64,000 nucleotides of DNA from Certhia americana. Lineage: Eukaryota > Chordata > Aves > Passeriformes > Certhiidae. Of this stretch, positions 1-27,679 are shown one piece after another. Numbering within the stretch: the first letter of the stretch is position 1; each line of letters starts with the position of its first letter. A program made the position numbers and the translations under genes. The notes below the pieces were generated by a model. The model had not been told where the DNA came from and did not search any database. It saw nothing but the letters and a program-made list of their open reading frames with translations. The stretch spans positions 17,132,227 through 17,196,226 of the forward strand of contig CM031864.1 of the NCBI GenBank assembly GCA_018697195.1. Reading direction: 5' to 3'.

Positions 1-660
1 CCGCCCCCCCCCCCTTCCCTCTCCCCTCAGCCTCACTCGGCCACCCAACCCAACCCGCCCCAACCCAACCCAACCCAAAAAACACCCCCCCCCCGGGCTC
101 CCCCCCCCGGCGTCCAACCCAACCCAACCCGGCCCCCGGCAGCAGCAAAAGCGCGGCGCGCGCCGGTGTCCGCGTGAGTGCCCGTTCGCGCGCCCGCGAC
201 CCCCGCGCGACCCCCCACCCCCCCCCCCCTCCCCCCCCCCTCAGCCTCACCCGGCCCGGCCCAACCCAACCCAACCCGGCCCGGCCCAACCCAACCCGGC
301 CCGGCCCGGCCCGGCCCAACCCAACCCAACCCGGCCCGCTCCGCCCCGCCCCGCTCCGCTCGTCTGGGGGGCCCCGCTCCGCGCACCCTCCGCCCCTCAG
401 GGCCCGCCATCCCCGCGGGGGCCGCTCCCCTACCCGGCCGGAGTGGAGCTGAGCGGCGGCTCCAGGCGGAGAGCCGAAGGGCCCGCCTGCACCCCGCTGC
501 GGCCGCCCGTGAGCCCCGGGGCCGATGGGGAAGCCCGCGCCGTGCGCTTGGCCCGGGGCCTCGCTGGCGGGAGCTGTCCCGTAAAGCCACTGAGGAGCTG
601 CGGGTGTTGGCGCTTTGTGTGGCGCTGGTGACACCGCCGGTGCGCACGGGGTTTGATGTG
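1..660 (+). promoter_or_regulatory. CDC7: CpG-rich promoter region and probable non-coding first exon of CDC7
   Basis: The stretch is extremely GC-rich with many CpG dinucleotides, whereas the following 15 kb is AT-rich. It lies about 1.1 kb upstream of the first CDC7 coding exon, so a CpG-island promoter with an untranslated first exon fits. No TATA box is evident. Good donor-like sites on the + strand are GTGAGT at 174-179 and GTGAGC at 509-514, either of which could end exon 1; the choice cannot be made from sequence. The long open frames here on both strands are a by-product of GC richness and of the pentanucleotide repeat and are not called as genes. Divergent transcription toward the left is possible but cannot be seen. 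Confidence 0.7.
44..337. repeat. CCCAA/CCCGG pentanucleotide repeat arrays
   Basis: Three blocks of a 5-bp repeat occur at about 44-77, 117-135 and 250-337. In the last block 18 CCC triplets follow each other at exactly 5-nt spacing, separated by AA or GG. The intervening sequence contains long C runs. On the - strand each unit reads GGGTT or GGGCC, giving many GGG runs with 2-nt loops, a textbook G-quadruplex pattern; the + strand could form an i-motif. It is not the vertebrate telomere repeat, which is a hexamer containing TTAGGG. Confidence 0.9.
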
Positions 661-1748
661 TGAGGGCTCTGTCGCAGACGGATGTTCTCTATCAGTGCGT
701 TTAGCTTGCAGTCCTTGTGCTGCTGGCGAGGCCGTGCTCCACACGTTTGGGACAGGCTAACCTGCCTCCTCAGCACTAGCAGGGGGAGCGGCTACCTGTA
801 AGAAAATACAACCATCTCTAATCGCCTTCCCGTAGTTTCCAAGTCCGTCGCCAGCAAAGCTTCCGCAAAAAACGCGGCTCAAAAGAGAAGGCTCCTGCCT
901 CTTGTCCCTGTTGTTACACAAGGATGACAGATTAAAAAGCTCAAATTCTTTGGGGACAAAATGTATTTCTAGCTCCATAGCTGAAACAGATGAATTCCTT
1001 CATCAGAAGTTTTTCAGAATTTGTTTCCCCCGTGTGGAAAAATTCATCCAGAACTTTGAAGGTTTGGCGAAGTAACAAGGAAGGAAGGTTTCTAGATTGA
1101 ACCAGTTTTGAGTAACTGAGAGCTGCTGCTTCCAGGCTCACTTATCACTGATTGCTCTGCCCTGGGAGTCCCTGCCACTCGTTTGCTCCTGAAAAGGGAT
1201 TATCAGGGGTTTTTGTTTTGATTGTACAATCAAAAAAAAGAGGCCTTTACTAGTTCACAGTTTTAGGTAGTGTTTCCAAGATTTGGGAAGAAGAATTTCA
1301 AAATAAGCATGTTCTATTTTTCTTGTGGTGGGAGGGCAGTGAATAATTATGTATTTTATTGAATTTATCTAGGAGGGAGAGATCTCTTGTATGGAGAAGG
1401 TATTTTTTTCTCTCAATTCTTTCAGTCTTTGCTGGCTTTCTATAGCTTTTGCAGTGTGCAGTGCAGCTATTTTGGTGTACATCAGTTCCTTGCATTTCCA
1501 AGCAAACTTCAGGGAAAAGACAGTGCTTTAATATAAATGAGGAAACATGAGAGATGAAAATTCTTTGTATTTAAGCTTATCCTGCAGTCTTCCTTCCCCC
1601 CTCTATCCTAATTGCTTTACTGATTTACTGTTTCACTGGGATGGTGAGTAACACTTTGGTTTAGGTAGCACACAGATTCCCTAAACCTCATCTCAGGAAC
1701 TGAGTGCAGGGCTGGGAAATGCCTTAGCAGATATGCTTGCTCCTCCAG
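661..1748 (+). other. CDC7: Probable CDC7 intron 1
   Basis: Composition falls quickly from GC-rich to AT-rich, and no conserved coding segment is recognisable. The segment joins the CpG-rich region to the first coding exon. Its 3' boundary may be the AG at 1747-1748, after a short pyrimidine stretch, or the AG at 1793-1794 after a T run. Both lie upstream of the ATG, so the protein is the same either way. Confidence 0.5.
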
Positions 1749-1806
1749 GTGTCCAAAAGTGTCCCTTGAAGTCTTGGATTTTTTTTTGCTTGAGACTTGT
1801 TTTGTG

Positions 1807-15942
<14,136 letters not shown>

Positions 15943-16608
15943 GAAGATAACTTACTCTCTTACTCCTTTCATATGTTTTGTGTGGAAATGAAATACTGAG
16001 GCAGCTTTACTTTGCTGTCTTCAACATTTACACTCATTGCAATAACATCACACTGTGCTCTGAACTACTGAAATTTTGTCTTGAACAGTTAGGCTGCAAA
16101 TGTCAGTTTAAGAAATACTTGCAGATACAAAAGTTACATAAACATCACTAACATGGTCTTACCCTAAGACACTTCTGAAAGGTTATTGCTGTGCATACCT
16201 GTTCTCTAAGAAAGTTAACTTTGATCAAAAACAACAAAGAAAAGAGTTTCATAAGCTCTATGCTTAATTCTTGAGATATTCCCTAAAATTTACAAGTTTG
16301 TCTTAAGGTAAGACTGAAATAAGAAAATGTTTGAGAGACTTTTTTCTGTACTTGCATATCTCTGTTTTGTTCCTGTTTAGTACGTGGAGGACTGAAAACG
16401 GAACAAAGTGTATTCATTTTGTTCAGACTATTTTCAAAGAACAGTATTACAATTGGGAGGAAATTAGGTATTAGGTACATTGGGAGCAATCTAGTGTTAC
16501 ATTGCTAGAGAAAAGGCCAGGTGCTGGAGATTAAATCATCAAAAAAATAGCTTAACTTTTAAAAGTACATTTTTGTTCCTGTCTGGCCTTTCCTACTTAC
16601 ACAATAGT

Positions 16609-16614
16609 AATAAA
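16609..16614 (+). terminator. CDC7: Candidate CDC7 poly(A) signal, proximal
   Basis: AATAAA about 670 nt after the stop codon. It is the first canonical hexamer on the + strand after the coding region. Confidence 0.5.
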
Positions 16615-16762
16615 TGCAGTTACTCATTTTGCATAGCCCGTGTTTCCTCAGTGCCATGGGTAACTGTCAGTATTCCACAGCTGCTGCCTTCAGGATGTCC
16701 TGGGTGCCAGGCATAGCTTTGATTTCTGTTATGGAAACTCATTTCTTAAAAAATACCTGTTC

Positions 16763-16768
16763 AATAAA
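16763..16768 (+). terminator. CDC7: Candidate CDC7 poly(A) signal, distal
   Basis: AATAAA about 820 nt after the stop, followed by a T-rich stretch (ATTATTTGGTTTTATAA) that could act as a downstream element. Confidence 0.5.
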
Positions 16769-16790
16769 TTATTTGGTTTTATAACTTCAG

Positions 16791-19700
16791 AAGCTTGTCT
16801 AGAGATGCTTCTATAAAAGTCAGGTAAGGTTTTCCTGTGGGATGTTTCTGTTCAGGGAATCTTGCACATTGGTTTCCTGCATAAATTCCTCAGTGACAGA
16901 AGACAATTTTCAGGTAGCTCTAGTGTGTATGGCTTTTATAGTGGGAGTATCTTAATTATTAAAGAATTCTTACCACAGAGTGAGCTAGCTATTGTGTGGT
17001 CCTAAGGAGGAACATCCCACACCTTCAATGTGCAAAGCAAGCTACATAATGTTCAAAAGAAGTTTCTCTAAGAACTCTGGTAATTCTGGAGGCTGAAACA
17101 TTATAGTGTTTTTTCCATGTACATTGAAGAAATGCTGATGGAGTTGCTGTAAGAGGTTCCAGGCCATTCTGAGAAAAGATTGCTGCTTTGATAACTCTGG
17201 TAAAAGCTGTCTCATGCGAGCTGATGGTTGTGACACTGCAAAGATCCTGAGCAGGACTGGGGCTGAAGGGACAAGGTTTCAGTATTTTCAAAATCTTGAT
17301 TACATAGAAAATAATGGTATTTCTGGCATCAGCTGTTAGGGAAAAATATTTGCAGATGTCAGAATATTGATTGCAGAAAATCTTGAAACCCTCAAGACCC
17401 TGGGGCCCAGGTCTTGTAATTTTTGCTGTTTATATAATTTCAACACAGCACGTCACTGAGAAATTATTTATCTAAAGGAACTGTGGCCAAATTTGGCAAG
17501 CAATGCTGTCTGCCAGTGTCTGCAGATGTATTGTTTCCTCCTACATTCACTCTTGCTGTCTGTGGTCCTGTGAGAGCACCAGCTGACAACAAGTGAAAAT
17601 ATGTCAGCTATCTATTGTGAGCTTTCTAAGCAACTTCAGCTCTTAAGCTTCTCTGCTAACAGCCTTCTGCAGCTCCTTCCATCAGTCCTACAATTAACCT
17701 CTGCATTCATTTAATAGCCAAAAAGGAAAAATCAGTGCTAATGGTTTTTTTATACCAAAACATTAAGTGTAAATAAAATTTGTAAGGAACAGTTCTAAGC
17801 TCTGTGCATTCCATAATGAGCTGGAAGAACACATTGGTGTTTCTTCTTCCAGACAACTATTTAAAATGTGGAGAATTTTTTTTCAAGGGGAAGGATAAAG
17901 GAAAAAGAAGTGTGTTTGAACTAGCATATGCTTAGGAAGTACTTTTTGTAGAACTCTACAAAAGAATAAAGCCAGAAGCAAGATGTTAATTGCAATGGGC
18001 TCTCACTAGGACAAAAGAAAAAAAAAAAGGAAAAGAGCTAGAAAACACTAGGGCTGGGCAGTGTTGCCACTGGGTTTTCTACTTCTCTCTGGTGTGGTTC
18101 TAACAATCTAAAAACCGTTAAGGTAAGAGCCAAGTACTAAGATTCCTTAAAGTTTAAATACATGATTTGAGATATTTATAAACTGAACATGAATCTTACA
18201 GCATGAGAGCTGCAATTAGAAAAAAATTCTGCACAGAATATACATTTCTTCAACAAACGTTCAGTGGTGTAAGGCTGCAGCTGGGTTAGTTTTAAGGTCT
18301 GGACACCATCTACAACAAGGTTAGTAACAAATTGGGCAGAAACCAAAACCAGCAGCAAAAAGCTGCATGGGCTTGGAGGGATGAATAGAAGCTGATACCT
18401 AGAATTCTCAGAACAAAATGCTGGGAGCAAACCTAAATACATCTGTGAATTCAGCATAGGGAAGACTAGCTTATTCTCAGTACTAAGCCAGACTAGGTGA
18501 GGAAACTGACATGTTTATTATGTTCATCCTAGTTGAAAAGGGTAACAAATACATGTTTATAGTTATTTTCCTATCACCTTTCTGGCCATTACTTTCTACT
18601 AGTGAGCAAAATACAAAGAAAGAAAAAATCTTTAGAGCTTGCCTCATATATTTGTTAGTGATGAAGAGGTATATTCTGAATGAGGTGATATAAATAAAGT
18701 GTTTGCATGTAGCAAGGGACACCTGAACTTTTCCTGCCTCATGAAGGCAGACCACACAAGGCAACAGAAGTAAAAAAATAAGCCCCAACAATCCAGTTTT
18801 CTCTTGTTTGCTCCATGTTACACCACATTTAAAAGACAGCTTGGCTGTGTAGAGAAATTGACTAACAATTCAAATCACTTAATTAATAGAACCAACAGCA
18901 TTTTAAAGGAAATTAGTGCTTCATGGCTTTATGAATTCCTAATCTATAATGAAACTATGCAGCTCAAGTGGTAGGCTTATAGCAAGGACAGTTCTCCTGA
19001 TACATTACTGAAGCAGTGTTCTTACTGCAGCACAATTGTAGATGTTTTTGTGGTTGGGTTGGGTGTTTCTGGTATTTTTTTTTTTTAGAACACATAGTAA
19101 ATTATTCTACTAATTTAGCCACAGCACGTTCACTTCAGAATTCTCTTGTAGCTTATCTGGAAAACAGAACATGTCCCAGGTCAGTGGCAGTACATACATT
19201 GTTCATACCCCTCTCTGCTGCTGTGTTCCTGGCTGGCCAGTTCAAGGGGTAGTAAATATTTAAATTGGCTGCCTGCACACAGTGGGTGGAAATTGGATAG
19301 TCCCTTTGATCATATGCTTACAAAGGCCAGCATATAGAGTTTTGTTACCCTGGTAACAAAAAAATTCTGGTACTGCTGAGCTGAGGGTCCAGTAAATTGG
19401 ATATTTTGCATCAGCATAACCTAGATAAACAAGGGGTTTTAAATATGCCTGTTGGATGCTTAATTCTGCCTCTCTATGACTTAACACTTTCTACTTTCAT
19501 CTCCACTGACTGCTAGAATGTTTTCCCTATACAATGGTTTATTGTATCATGTTAAAAACTAACCATTATATGCATTCCTGAGTATCCCCAGAGTATTGTT
19601 TATTCCGTTTATGGAAAGACTCACATCTTCCTGCGGGGATATGGCAGGGAAGAGAGTGGTTTTGTTACATGTTATTTGGTTTCTTAAGTAAAGTTCTTCC

Positions 19701-20690
19701 AGAGTTTTCAGAAGAGTCAGATTTTAATCTAAGACTTAATTAAACTTTTGTTCCAAAAATTCTAGTGGTAAAAAATGTTTTGCCTAAGGTATTAACTTGA
19801 TCTGTGTCTTTTATATGGCATAAACAAACTAAATGTAACAAATAATGCATAATTAGTTTTACTTCTCTATATGATGAGATAGGCTACATCCCTAACAATT
19901 GACATTTTAAAAGAAAGTCAGGATCTTATGAGGAAAGGTTAAATGATTGATACAATGAATGCCACAAGTCGTGTAGCAGCAGGCATCTCATTGATAAAAC
20001 CTCTTTTGTACTTCCCATTCCTGTTTTTTCTCACCATCTCCCCCAAGAAAATCCTACCAGAGGCTCAGATGCACACTGTGTTTCTATAAGGCATTTGGCT
20101 TTAATCATTCTTTTGCTGCTTTAAGTGTTACTGTGTGTTATCTGAAAAGTACCCATTATTTCCAAGTGTCCCGGGAGTCCTCTTGAGTCCTGCTCCTGTT
20201 CTTCTGTATGTTTACTTGTTTCAAAGAGCTCCATTTCCTTAGCAAAACACCCCCACTTGGGCTTGGCGGTATAGGTAAGAAATTCTAGTTATGGTTTGTA
20301 GCATTTCAGTTTTCTTGTCTGTAGTCTTGTCTTATCAGATCTGGGAATGCCTATTTCAAAGAGAACTGATGAAATTTCTACTATGTGAGTATACACCTGT
20401 CAGGAGGAAAGCACTGAGGGGAAACAGAAGTGTGGATCTCAGAGGACACAAAATGCTACAGCCAGCTTTTTTTCTTGTTCTATAAACAACATCTTTCTCC
20501 ATCACCAGATTGATATTCAGCTATAAAATTTTTTCAAACTTGCTTTCAAAACCCCTAGAAGTGACTCCACCTTGTGGGGCCAGCCCCACTCCCATGGGCT
20601 GTGTTAGCTACTCATGGGGCTCCTTCCACATCCCAGAAGTGAGGGGATTACAATGGCTCACTCTGCAGCTAAGAAGGCACTTAGACTGAG
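16791..20690. other. Intergenic, no gene recognised
   Basis: AT-rich sequence with short homopolymer runs, for example T near 19,075-19,088. Small open frames on both strands (such as 18,176-18,457 and 18,483-18,791 on the -) show no family resemblance and no consistent exon-intron signals. The first part may belong to a long CDC7 3'UTR form. Confidence 0.6.
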
Positions 20691-20694
20691 AACA

Positions 20695-20806
20695 TCCTGA
20701 GGTGCAAGGGACCCATCAGGATCATCAACACCAATCTATGACCCTCCCAAGAGTCACACCATGCGCCTGAGAGCATTGTCCAAATGCTTCTTGAACTCAG
20801 ACATAG
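20695..20806 (-). mobile_element. CR1-type LINE fragment, antisense
   Basis: A short piece with GGATCATCAACACCAATC, CCCAAGAGTCACACCATGCG and GAGAGCATTGTCCAAATGC. It aligns by eye with the copy at 9,520-9,610, and both ends are lost. Confidence 0.8.
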
Positions 20807-22309
20807 CGAGGATCCTTTTGTTCTTTTAGCACTTTTAATGGATTAAACTGTGGTAGTTTACTATGGACAATTCAGCAGGATGCAGAATTGTCCTGCACAC
20901 AGCTTACAGCCAGCAGTTACTGCCTGCTGGGATCCTTCACAATCTGGCATATGTTTTCCATTGCAGATCTGCTTGCAACTAGTTCTGTAACTCTGTAACT
21001 TGAGTCACATTCATTGCAGTTGCTTAATGAAAAAAAATGTGCAGTTTGAATTTATAGGTATTTACCCCAGCTGTCTTTGTAAAACTCACAGTATTCTGAA
21101 ATAGTCACTTACAGGCAGCCCATGCTGGGAGGGGAGGAAGGTCTGTGTTAATTACCTCCTGTTAGCCCAGCATTTTGTTTGCTAAAAATCAATGCTTTAT
21201 ATTAATCTGCTGCATTATGACTTACATGTGATAAGTCCTCCATCACAACAGCAAAAAGAGGACTGTAAAATCTGTGGTAAATTACTTTGGACAAAGATAC
21301 AAATATACTGGACCAACAGTGCTCCGGTACTTCATTCCCTGGCCTTATTTCAGAGCTTAAAATGGAGACTTAATGGTGGGCTTTTTCCTTGAAACATTTC
21401 CATGGAGATTCATCACCTATAACTTTCATAGAGCACATAAAACTGATTAATCAAGGCCTACTGTTTCTAGCCCTTTTGGGACCTAATGAATATGGCAGGA
21501 CATTACTGAGTCACTGCAGCTGATGGCTGCTGAACTATTGAGCTCCTGCTGTCACACCCCTTAGGAATACATACTGATATATGCATACAGGAGATCAGAG
21601 CATAACCTGGACATACATCACTCTGCCCATGGCCTCCCAGTAAAATTTGAGGTAAAAAATTTAAATTACCAGCCCAATTGTTTTTCATGCAGTGACAGAC
21701 CATAATCACAGTTTGTAAGATGGTGTTGAGTTCTATCAGGTACTAATTATTCAAAAGAGCCATATCATCCTGCTTACAACACACTGGTTTTCACCCTGTA
21801 ACATTTGTACATTGGGGCATGAAGTGCTGAGACAAGCCACACATTTAAATTGTAACTACAAGATCTACATGTCAACTTCAAGTGCCTCAGTACATGCTAA
21901 GATTTGGCATGCAAACCTGAAAATTACATTTACTACAGAATTTTCAAATATTAACGTCACTCATCCCCTATCACTAGAATCAGCCTGAGTGAAATGCTAA
22001 TTTGAAATGTTCAAAGAAGTCTCAAAATATCCAGGGGAGAAATACATTGCTGCGATTCAGCCAAGTGCATATAGTCTGGATTAATCCCAGCAGGTTTATT
22101 TTCTGTCTTCCAGTGCAAAAAGCTCCTTGTGAATTTACTGGAAGTTATGAGACAGGCTTTTGTAAAACTTAGGACTACATTCAATAAGAGATCAAAAGTA
22201 AAATTCAGGTAGCACAAGAAATAGACCTGCCTGTGCTAGTTTCAGTGTTTGTGGCAGGGGAAACCAATAGTCCCTAAAGCACTGCAGCTGGCACAGTTAA
22301 AAAAGCATC
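20807..22309. other. Intergenic, no gene recognised
   Basis: AT-rich single-copy-looking DNA without recognisable coding or RNA genes. Nothing notable was seen. Confidence 0.6.
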
Positions 22310-22680
22310 ACATATGACTGAGCAAGGGAGCTGTGGATGCAGGCTCTCAAGGTGGTGGTCACAAAGAGGGCAGCTCTCCCAGGGCACCTTTCAGCCCAGC
22401 AGAACATCATCCTTCAACAGCAACACTGGTCCAAGCAATCATCTCCCCAGACCTGGAGAGCAGGGCAGTGCTGTGCAGGGAGTTCCTTCACACTTGGGTC
22501 ATGCAGGGTTTGGGCAGGAGCTGCAGGCCTGGAGCAGCAGCAGGGAAGTGCCCTGGTGGAGTGTCCCCTGTCTGCCTTCCCTACTCCCTGCTCAGCAGGA
22601 GCCATCAGCTGACTCCCTGACTCCATCGAGCCCTGCACACAATACAAGCTGCAACCCTCCCCTTCTATTCCCACTAATCT
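22310..22680. other. GC-rich, CpG-poor patch with overlapping chance open frames
   Basis: A locally GC-rich block (CAG, CTG and CCC rich) is open in three + frames and one - frame at once, which is what composition alone produces. CpG dinucleotides are nearly absent, so it is not a CpG island. No protein family is recognisable. An old, unrecognised repeat is possible. Confidence 0.45.
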
Positions 22681-25600
22681 TTTCCAGTTTATAAAACTGA
22701 CAAACAGAGGGTAATTGATGGTTTATAAAGATATGCAGCTTATTTATCAGGAGGAATGAAGTTGGATACAGCAGCACAGGATTTTTTCCTTATCAAAACA
22801 GACGAAGAACTGAAAGATAGATGCTACCAGATACCACAATAAATTCCAATTCCCATCAAACAAACTGTAACAAGTCATTAACATCCTCCCACTTGGATGG
22901 AGGGAGATCATCCTGTTGGTCTCTTAACAGAAACAGCATTTATTGTCAATCCTTATTTCCCTCAGTTCAGAATTAAGTCTTTCTAGAAGTAAAAGGTGTT
23001 TCCCTCCCACTGTCTTCTTCTGACTTCTACATTCTTCTTCCCAAAAATGAGTTTGTCAAGTTTATAACGTGTAATTAAGGGTATTGGACTAAGCACAGCA
23101 GGAATCTTTAAGAATTTTACAGAACTCACTGGTGATCAAAAAGTCAGAAGAGGCCTCCAAGCTGAGTTCCTTTATTTGGGTGGATCAAAGCAACATTTTC
23201 CACCGCCTGGGAGAACAGAGCACAACTGAAAGGCTGACAGACTAGTGCTATTTTTCCAGTAGCTTTTCAGATAGAACTTCAGTGTCATGGCAAGAATGTA
23301 ATTTCCCCCAAGCATTTTCAGCCATGATTGTTCTTGTAAGGTTCTCTTTGATTATGTTATCATTAGAACTAGGATGACTGAAATTTTAATTCAAAATTTT
23401 AATTTAAAGTAATATATAGAATATATGTATACAAACTATTGCAGCTAATAATTAGTATGAATGCAGAAAGTGTTGAGAGGCAAAAAGCAGAGGAAAATAC
23501 ATGAGAGAGAATCATGGAGAAAGAACAGAAATAAAATGAAATGGGAATGGAATTCAATCCAAAAGGAAGAGCAATTTGTTTTCATAGCTTGGGGGAGTAA
23601 AGGAACAAGCCCACTTCAAGTGTTTAGAGCCAGAGTCCCCCAGATAATTGCACAAATACTGGTCAGCCCACGCACTGAGGTATTACTGGACACACCACCC
23701 CAGCTGAAAGGGAAACCTCAACACCATGCATTTTGTAGGCTATTTGTACACTGAGGCAGGTGTGCACCCAGCACCTCTGCATCCCTCGATGCTCCAGCTG
23801 GGATATTTACATGAACAACCTACAGCTCTCTTTTAGGTTGGCTCTCCCCTCTGTAAAGCTTGCATATGGAGAGAGAGAAAAGGAAGGGAGGAAACCTGGG
23901 GACTTGCATGCCTTTGCCTTGCCCCTCCATGTGAAGGCAGGCTGGAGTTAGGGAACAAATTCCATCCTGCCAGCGAAGTGCTTCCTAAGTGTAACCTTGT
24001 GAAGTAAAGCTCTTGGAATAGAGAATAAAAGCAAACCCACCCCCCCTTAGCAACTCATGTCAAAGAGGCTTAAGCACAAGCCTAAAGTTAACCAGATGTT
24101 TAGGTTTCTGCTCGTGGGGCTGGTGCTGACTCTGCAGGATTGCTGGTTTACAGGACTGACTCACAGCAACCCCAGGCCCTTAATTCTGCTGTACCTCTGC
24201 TCTGCTGATATGTGCTCCTTGGTATGCACGCTCTGCAAGCACTGACCCAGATGCCAGATTTCTGTAACATACACAAAGCCATAAAAGTACTTCTCAAACT
24301 CCAGCTATCTAGTTGATTCAAATAAAGCACATAAATTTCTTGAAAATTAGATATAGATATATTTGTGTGATACACAAGTACAAAATGTTTTCATAACATT
24401 ATCATTCACCCAAATATCCTAAAATGCCACAATAAAGCAATAGTGGCCAAAGATATAAAATGCAAGAGAAAGGGAAAAATAAAGATTTTGTTACAAGACA
24501 TTCTTTTCAACCAATGACATGTTTAAAATTGTCTTATCCACAATGTCTATAAATAAATGTGTTAACTTGAGTTTAATCTCTAAATTATTCTTCAAAACTC
24601 TTTGCCCTTTTATAGCCTAAAATGTCAGGTTCTCCCAAATGGACATTATCTGCTTTAGACTCCACTGTGAGGGTAAGCTCTAGCTGCCAAGCACTTGGCA
24701 AGACAGATTTGCAATTAGGTACTTCCCTCTACCCTAGGGAACCTGAACTATAAAAAAAGAGAGCAGGAGACAGACCCAGATTCAACAAAAAGGACTGCAC
24801 CCACTCCAAATGCTGCATGCCAAGTTTCAGAATAGTCTGATTTGTAATAAAGCTTCAAAGATAGGTTTCCAGCAGCCATCTCGACAGCCTGCTGAAGGCA
24901 GCCACACATGCTAGGATTTCATACAGAAATACAGTCCATAGTGAGGCCTGGGTAACACAACTTCTGCCAGAATTAGGACATATACAGAGAGAATGCTCAT
25001 GCATTGCTATGAAACTCAGTCCACTAATTACAGTAGCAAGAAACACATACAGGAGACAAGGGTGGTTGTGAAACAGATTGCAAGATGAGCTGGTTGAAAG
25101 TCCATGCCAGAGGTACAGAAGAAGTCTGTGACTACATGAGTGTATTCCTGCAAAAGGTTATTGATGGCAAAGGCAAACAGGCACACAGATCCTTCCCTGG
25201 TGCTCCAGACACACAAGTCAAACAACTGACTTGCTAATCAAGTTACACTGAAAATACCTCTTTCTTAGAGTTGGCTTGTAAAAAAAAATTGCTGTAGATG
25301 CTCATATCATTTGGGAGGAAGAGATAAGAGGGTCACAAGACGCTCAAGTCTTGTCACAATTTCAAAAAAAGTATTTTCTAGTCCTTTCTAGTTTCTGAAG
25401 CATACAATGAAGAAACATGTTAAATGATCCACTTAAGAGGAATCTATGGAAGAAAGCCTAAGCATTACTCTTAAAGGTTCAATGTATTTACTCCCTTCAC
25501 GTGTGAAATTTGCAGTGATAAAGTACACATTCCTCCTTTTTTACCTGGTTAAGTTTGCTGAAACATACTAGCTCCCCAAAAACTTCAGCTGCACAGAAAA

Positions 25601-27670
25601 AGATCATCCATCATGGGGATGAATGCACACAAGCAAGTGCGAGCAATCTAAACCATAGGAATATGAATTAATGCAATACAGAGCACTTAAGTGTACTAGA
25701 AAACATTTTCATTTTAGTTTTTTAAAAACATAAAAGTATAAAAGGGAAATTTTACATTGTTTATGTTCCTTCTATTAAATACTCTACACGTAATTTTAAA
25801 ACCAGATCTAAAAATGATCAACAGCCTATGTAAGTGCTGGCTGTACCTGCCCAGTCAGGCCAGTAAAAACGACCAAGGCCCTGCTTGGATTTTCAAACAA
25901 ATTCCATTGCCTCTTTACAAAAAGTGGTCACAGTAAAGCACACGGAAAGAAACAGGATACCTGTAGCAGAAAGGAATAACATTCTTTCTACAGTTGCTGG
26001 GTTTCTAGTAGCAGAGAATCTGCATAATATCTTTTCCAAATCTGATTTTTCCATTAGCTTTCATAATAATAAACAATGGTAGAGGTAAGACAGTTCTTCT
26101 TCTCATCCCTAGAGAGCTATACTTTTAAAGTGATTGCTCAGATGGGGCACTGCTTGAGGCATCAGAATTCTGCAGTATCAGGTTTGCAATCCTTTCAGAG
26201 GAACCAGTGAATTTACCCACAAAAGATACTGGCAGTACCTTATGACCTTCTGAATTTTATATATATGTATTTTAGTCTGGTTTTGTCATTATGAAACTGT
26301 AGTATGAGAAGAGTTTACAAAGTGTCTTGCTTAGGGTGTTGATGATGGTAGAAGTCCGTAATTTCAAAACAAAAACTAGCTTAGTTCATGTTTAAAGAAT
26401 GTACTGACAATGACCATGTCTGAGTAAACTGAGGAACCATTGGGAACCACAGCAATGAGAAGTTCATTCTTCTCTGAAATACACAGGAACTGTTTATTTC
26501 TTCATGTGCTCAGACATAATCTGGATTTTCATTTACTTTGTACTGAAGCGCATTGAATAAGACCACTAGCATCCTGGTAAATTAATTATTACCAATTTCC
26601 CTCCATTTTTTCTCTGTTTTGTTTCTAATTCTACAGGACAGGCACAATATTTCCATTTCTCTTAATTCTAGTTATTATTTTGAAAGGACCAAAAATCACC
26701 TGAAAATATTTGCTGGTATTTAACAAGATTTTTCTATGTATTCCTTTCAAAACGTGGGTTTGCTTCTATGTAGCATTTCCATATCCAATCATCTCAAACA
26801 GGTGCAGCCACTGCTGTACTGCTGGAGCTGCAGGGCCTGATTCAGTGGGGTTGGCCTGTCCATGATCCATGAGAACAACCTTGGCAGGTAAATATGGACT
26901 TCCCAAGGCTCAGGAAGGTTCTGCCAGGGAAGGTCTTGCCTCCTGAGGCAGAGACATTTTGGTCCAGACAGGTCAAGGGAAGGAGGGAAGGGAACATTCA
27001 CACAGGTTCTAATACAGCACAGCCTGCTCCTCAGCATGCATGCTACCCTCCACTAGCCTGTTCTGCTTGCTTGACAGGGTTTTGGTTTTTTTTTTTTCCT
27101 AGGTTGCTCATGACAGATAAAGTAGGCAGAAACTGTCATTTTGCATTCTGGCAGAGTAGATCAAAATTGTCCCAACCCTACCCATCAGAGATAAAGGATC
27201 AACTTTGACAACTGATACAGAACAAAACCAAAAGTTTCCTCTTTGCATCCTCCCTCTTCTTCTTGTGGGAAACTGAGAGAGTATTTTGCTTAAGAGTTCT
27301 GTTTGTTCAAGTTTAACATATCTGCATTATAATTATTGAACTCTGAAAGTCTCCAAATATCACCACATAAAATAATTCTCAACAAATATCAGCAAGGTTC
27401 AGACTTGCAGCAAGAACACCAAAGCCTGGTAACACACTGTAAGGACAACACTGAAGAAACTGTTGCCCTTTCTCTGGTCCCCACAATAACAGGAAATTTG
27501 CTGAACAAAAGCCTGAGCTCATCCCAAGAAGCAATCTATGCCCTCAGCACACAGGAAAAAGATACAATCTGAAAAGAGAGGTCAGGAAACATGCTGTCAA
27601 TGAGTACATGACAGACACCCTGAACAGTTTTGTTACCCCTTGAGAAGCATAAATGGCACAGGATGAAGTT
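22681..27670. other. Intergenic, no gene recognised
   Basis: AT-rich DNA with short open frames only. A small direct repeat of an AATTTTAATT unit lies near 23,385-23,405, and a T run sits at about 27,087-27,100. No exon, RNA gene or transposon end was recognised. Confidence 0.6.
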
Positions 27671-27679
27671 GATTTCCAT

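Larger units (their letters stand above)
15943..16790 (+). other. CDC7: CDC7 3' untranslated region (extent approximate)
   Basis: AT-rich sequence directly follows the TGA. Two canonical poly(A) signals occur at 16609-16614 and 16763-16768. Further AATAAA copies at 17,772 and 17,965 would allow a longer form. The exact cleavage site cannot be seen from sequence. Confidence 0.6.

Noticed and set aside
44..337. Interstitial telomere repeat
   Set aside because: The unit is five bases (CCCAA or CCCGG), not the hexamer with TTAGGG.
33..776. A 247-codon - strand open frame and several + strand frames across the GC-rich start of the window
   Set aside because: The peptides are translations of the CCCAA/CCCGG repeat and of CpG-rich sequence (GLGWVGPGR-like repeats). 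Several frames are open at once, and no domain is present.
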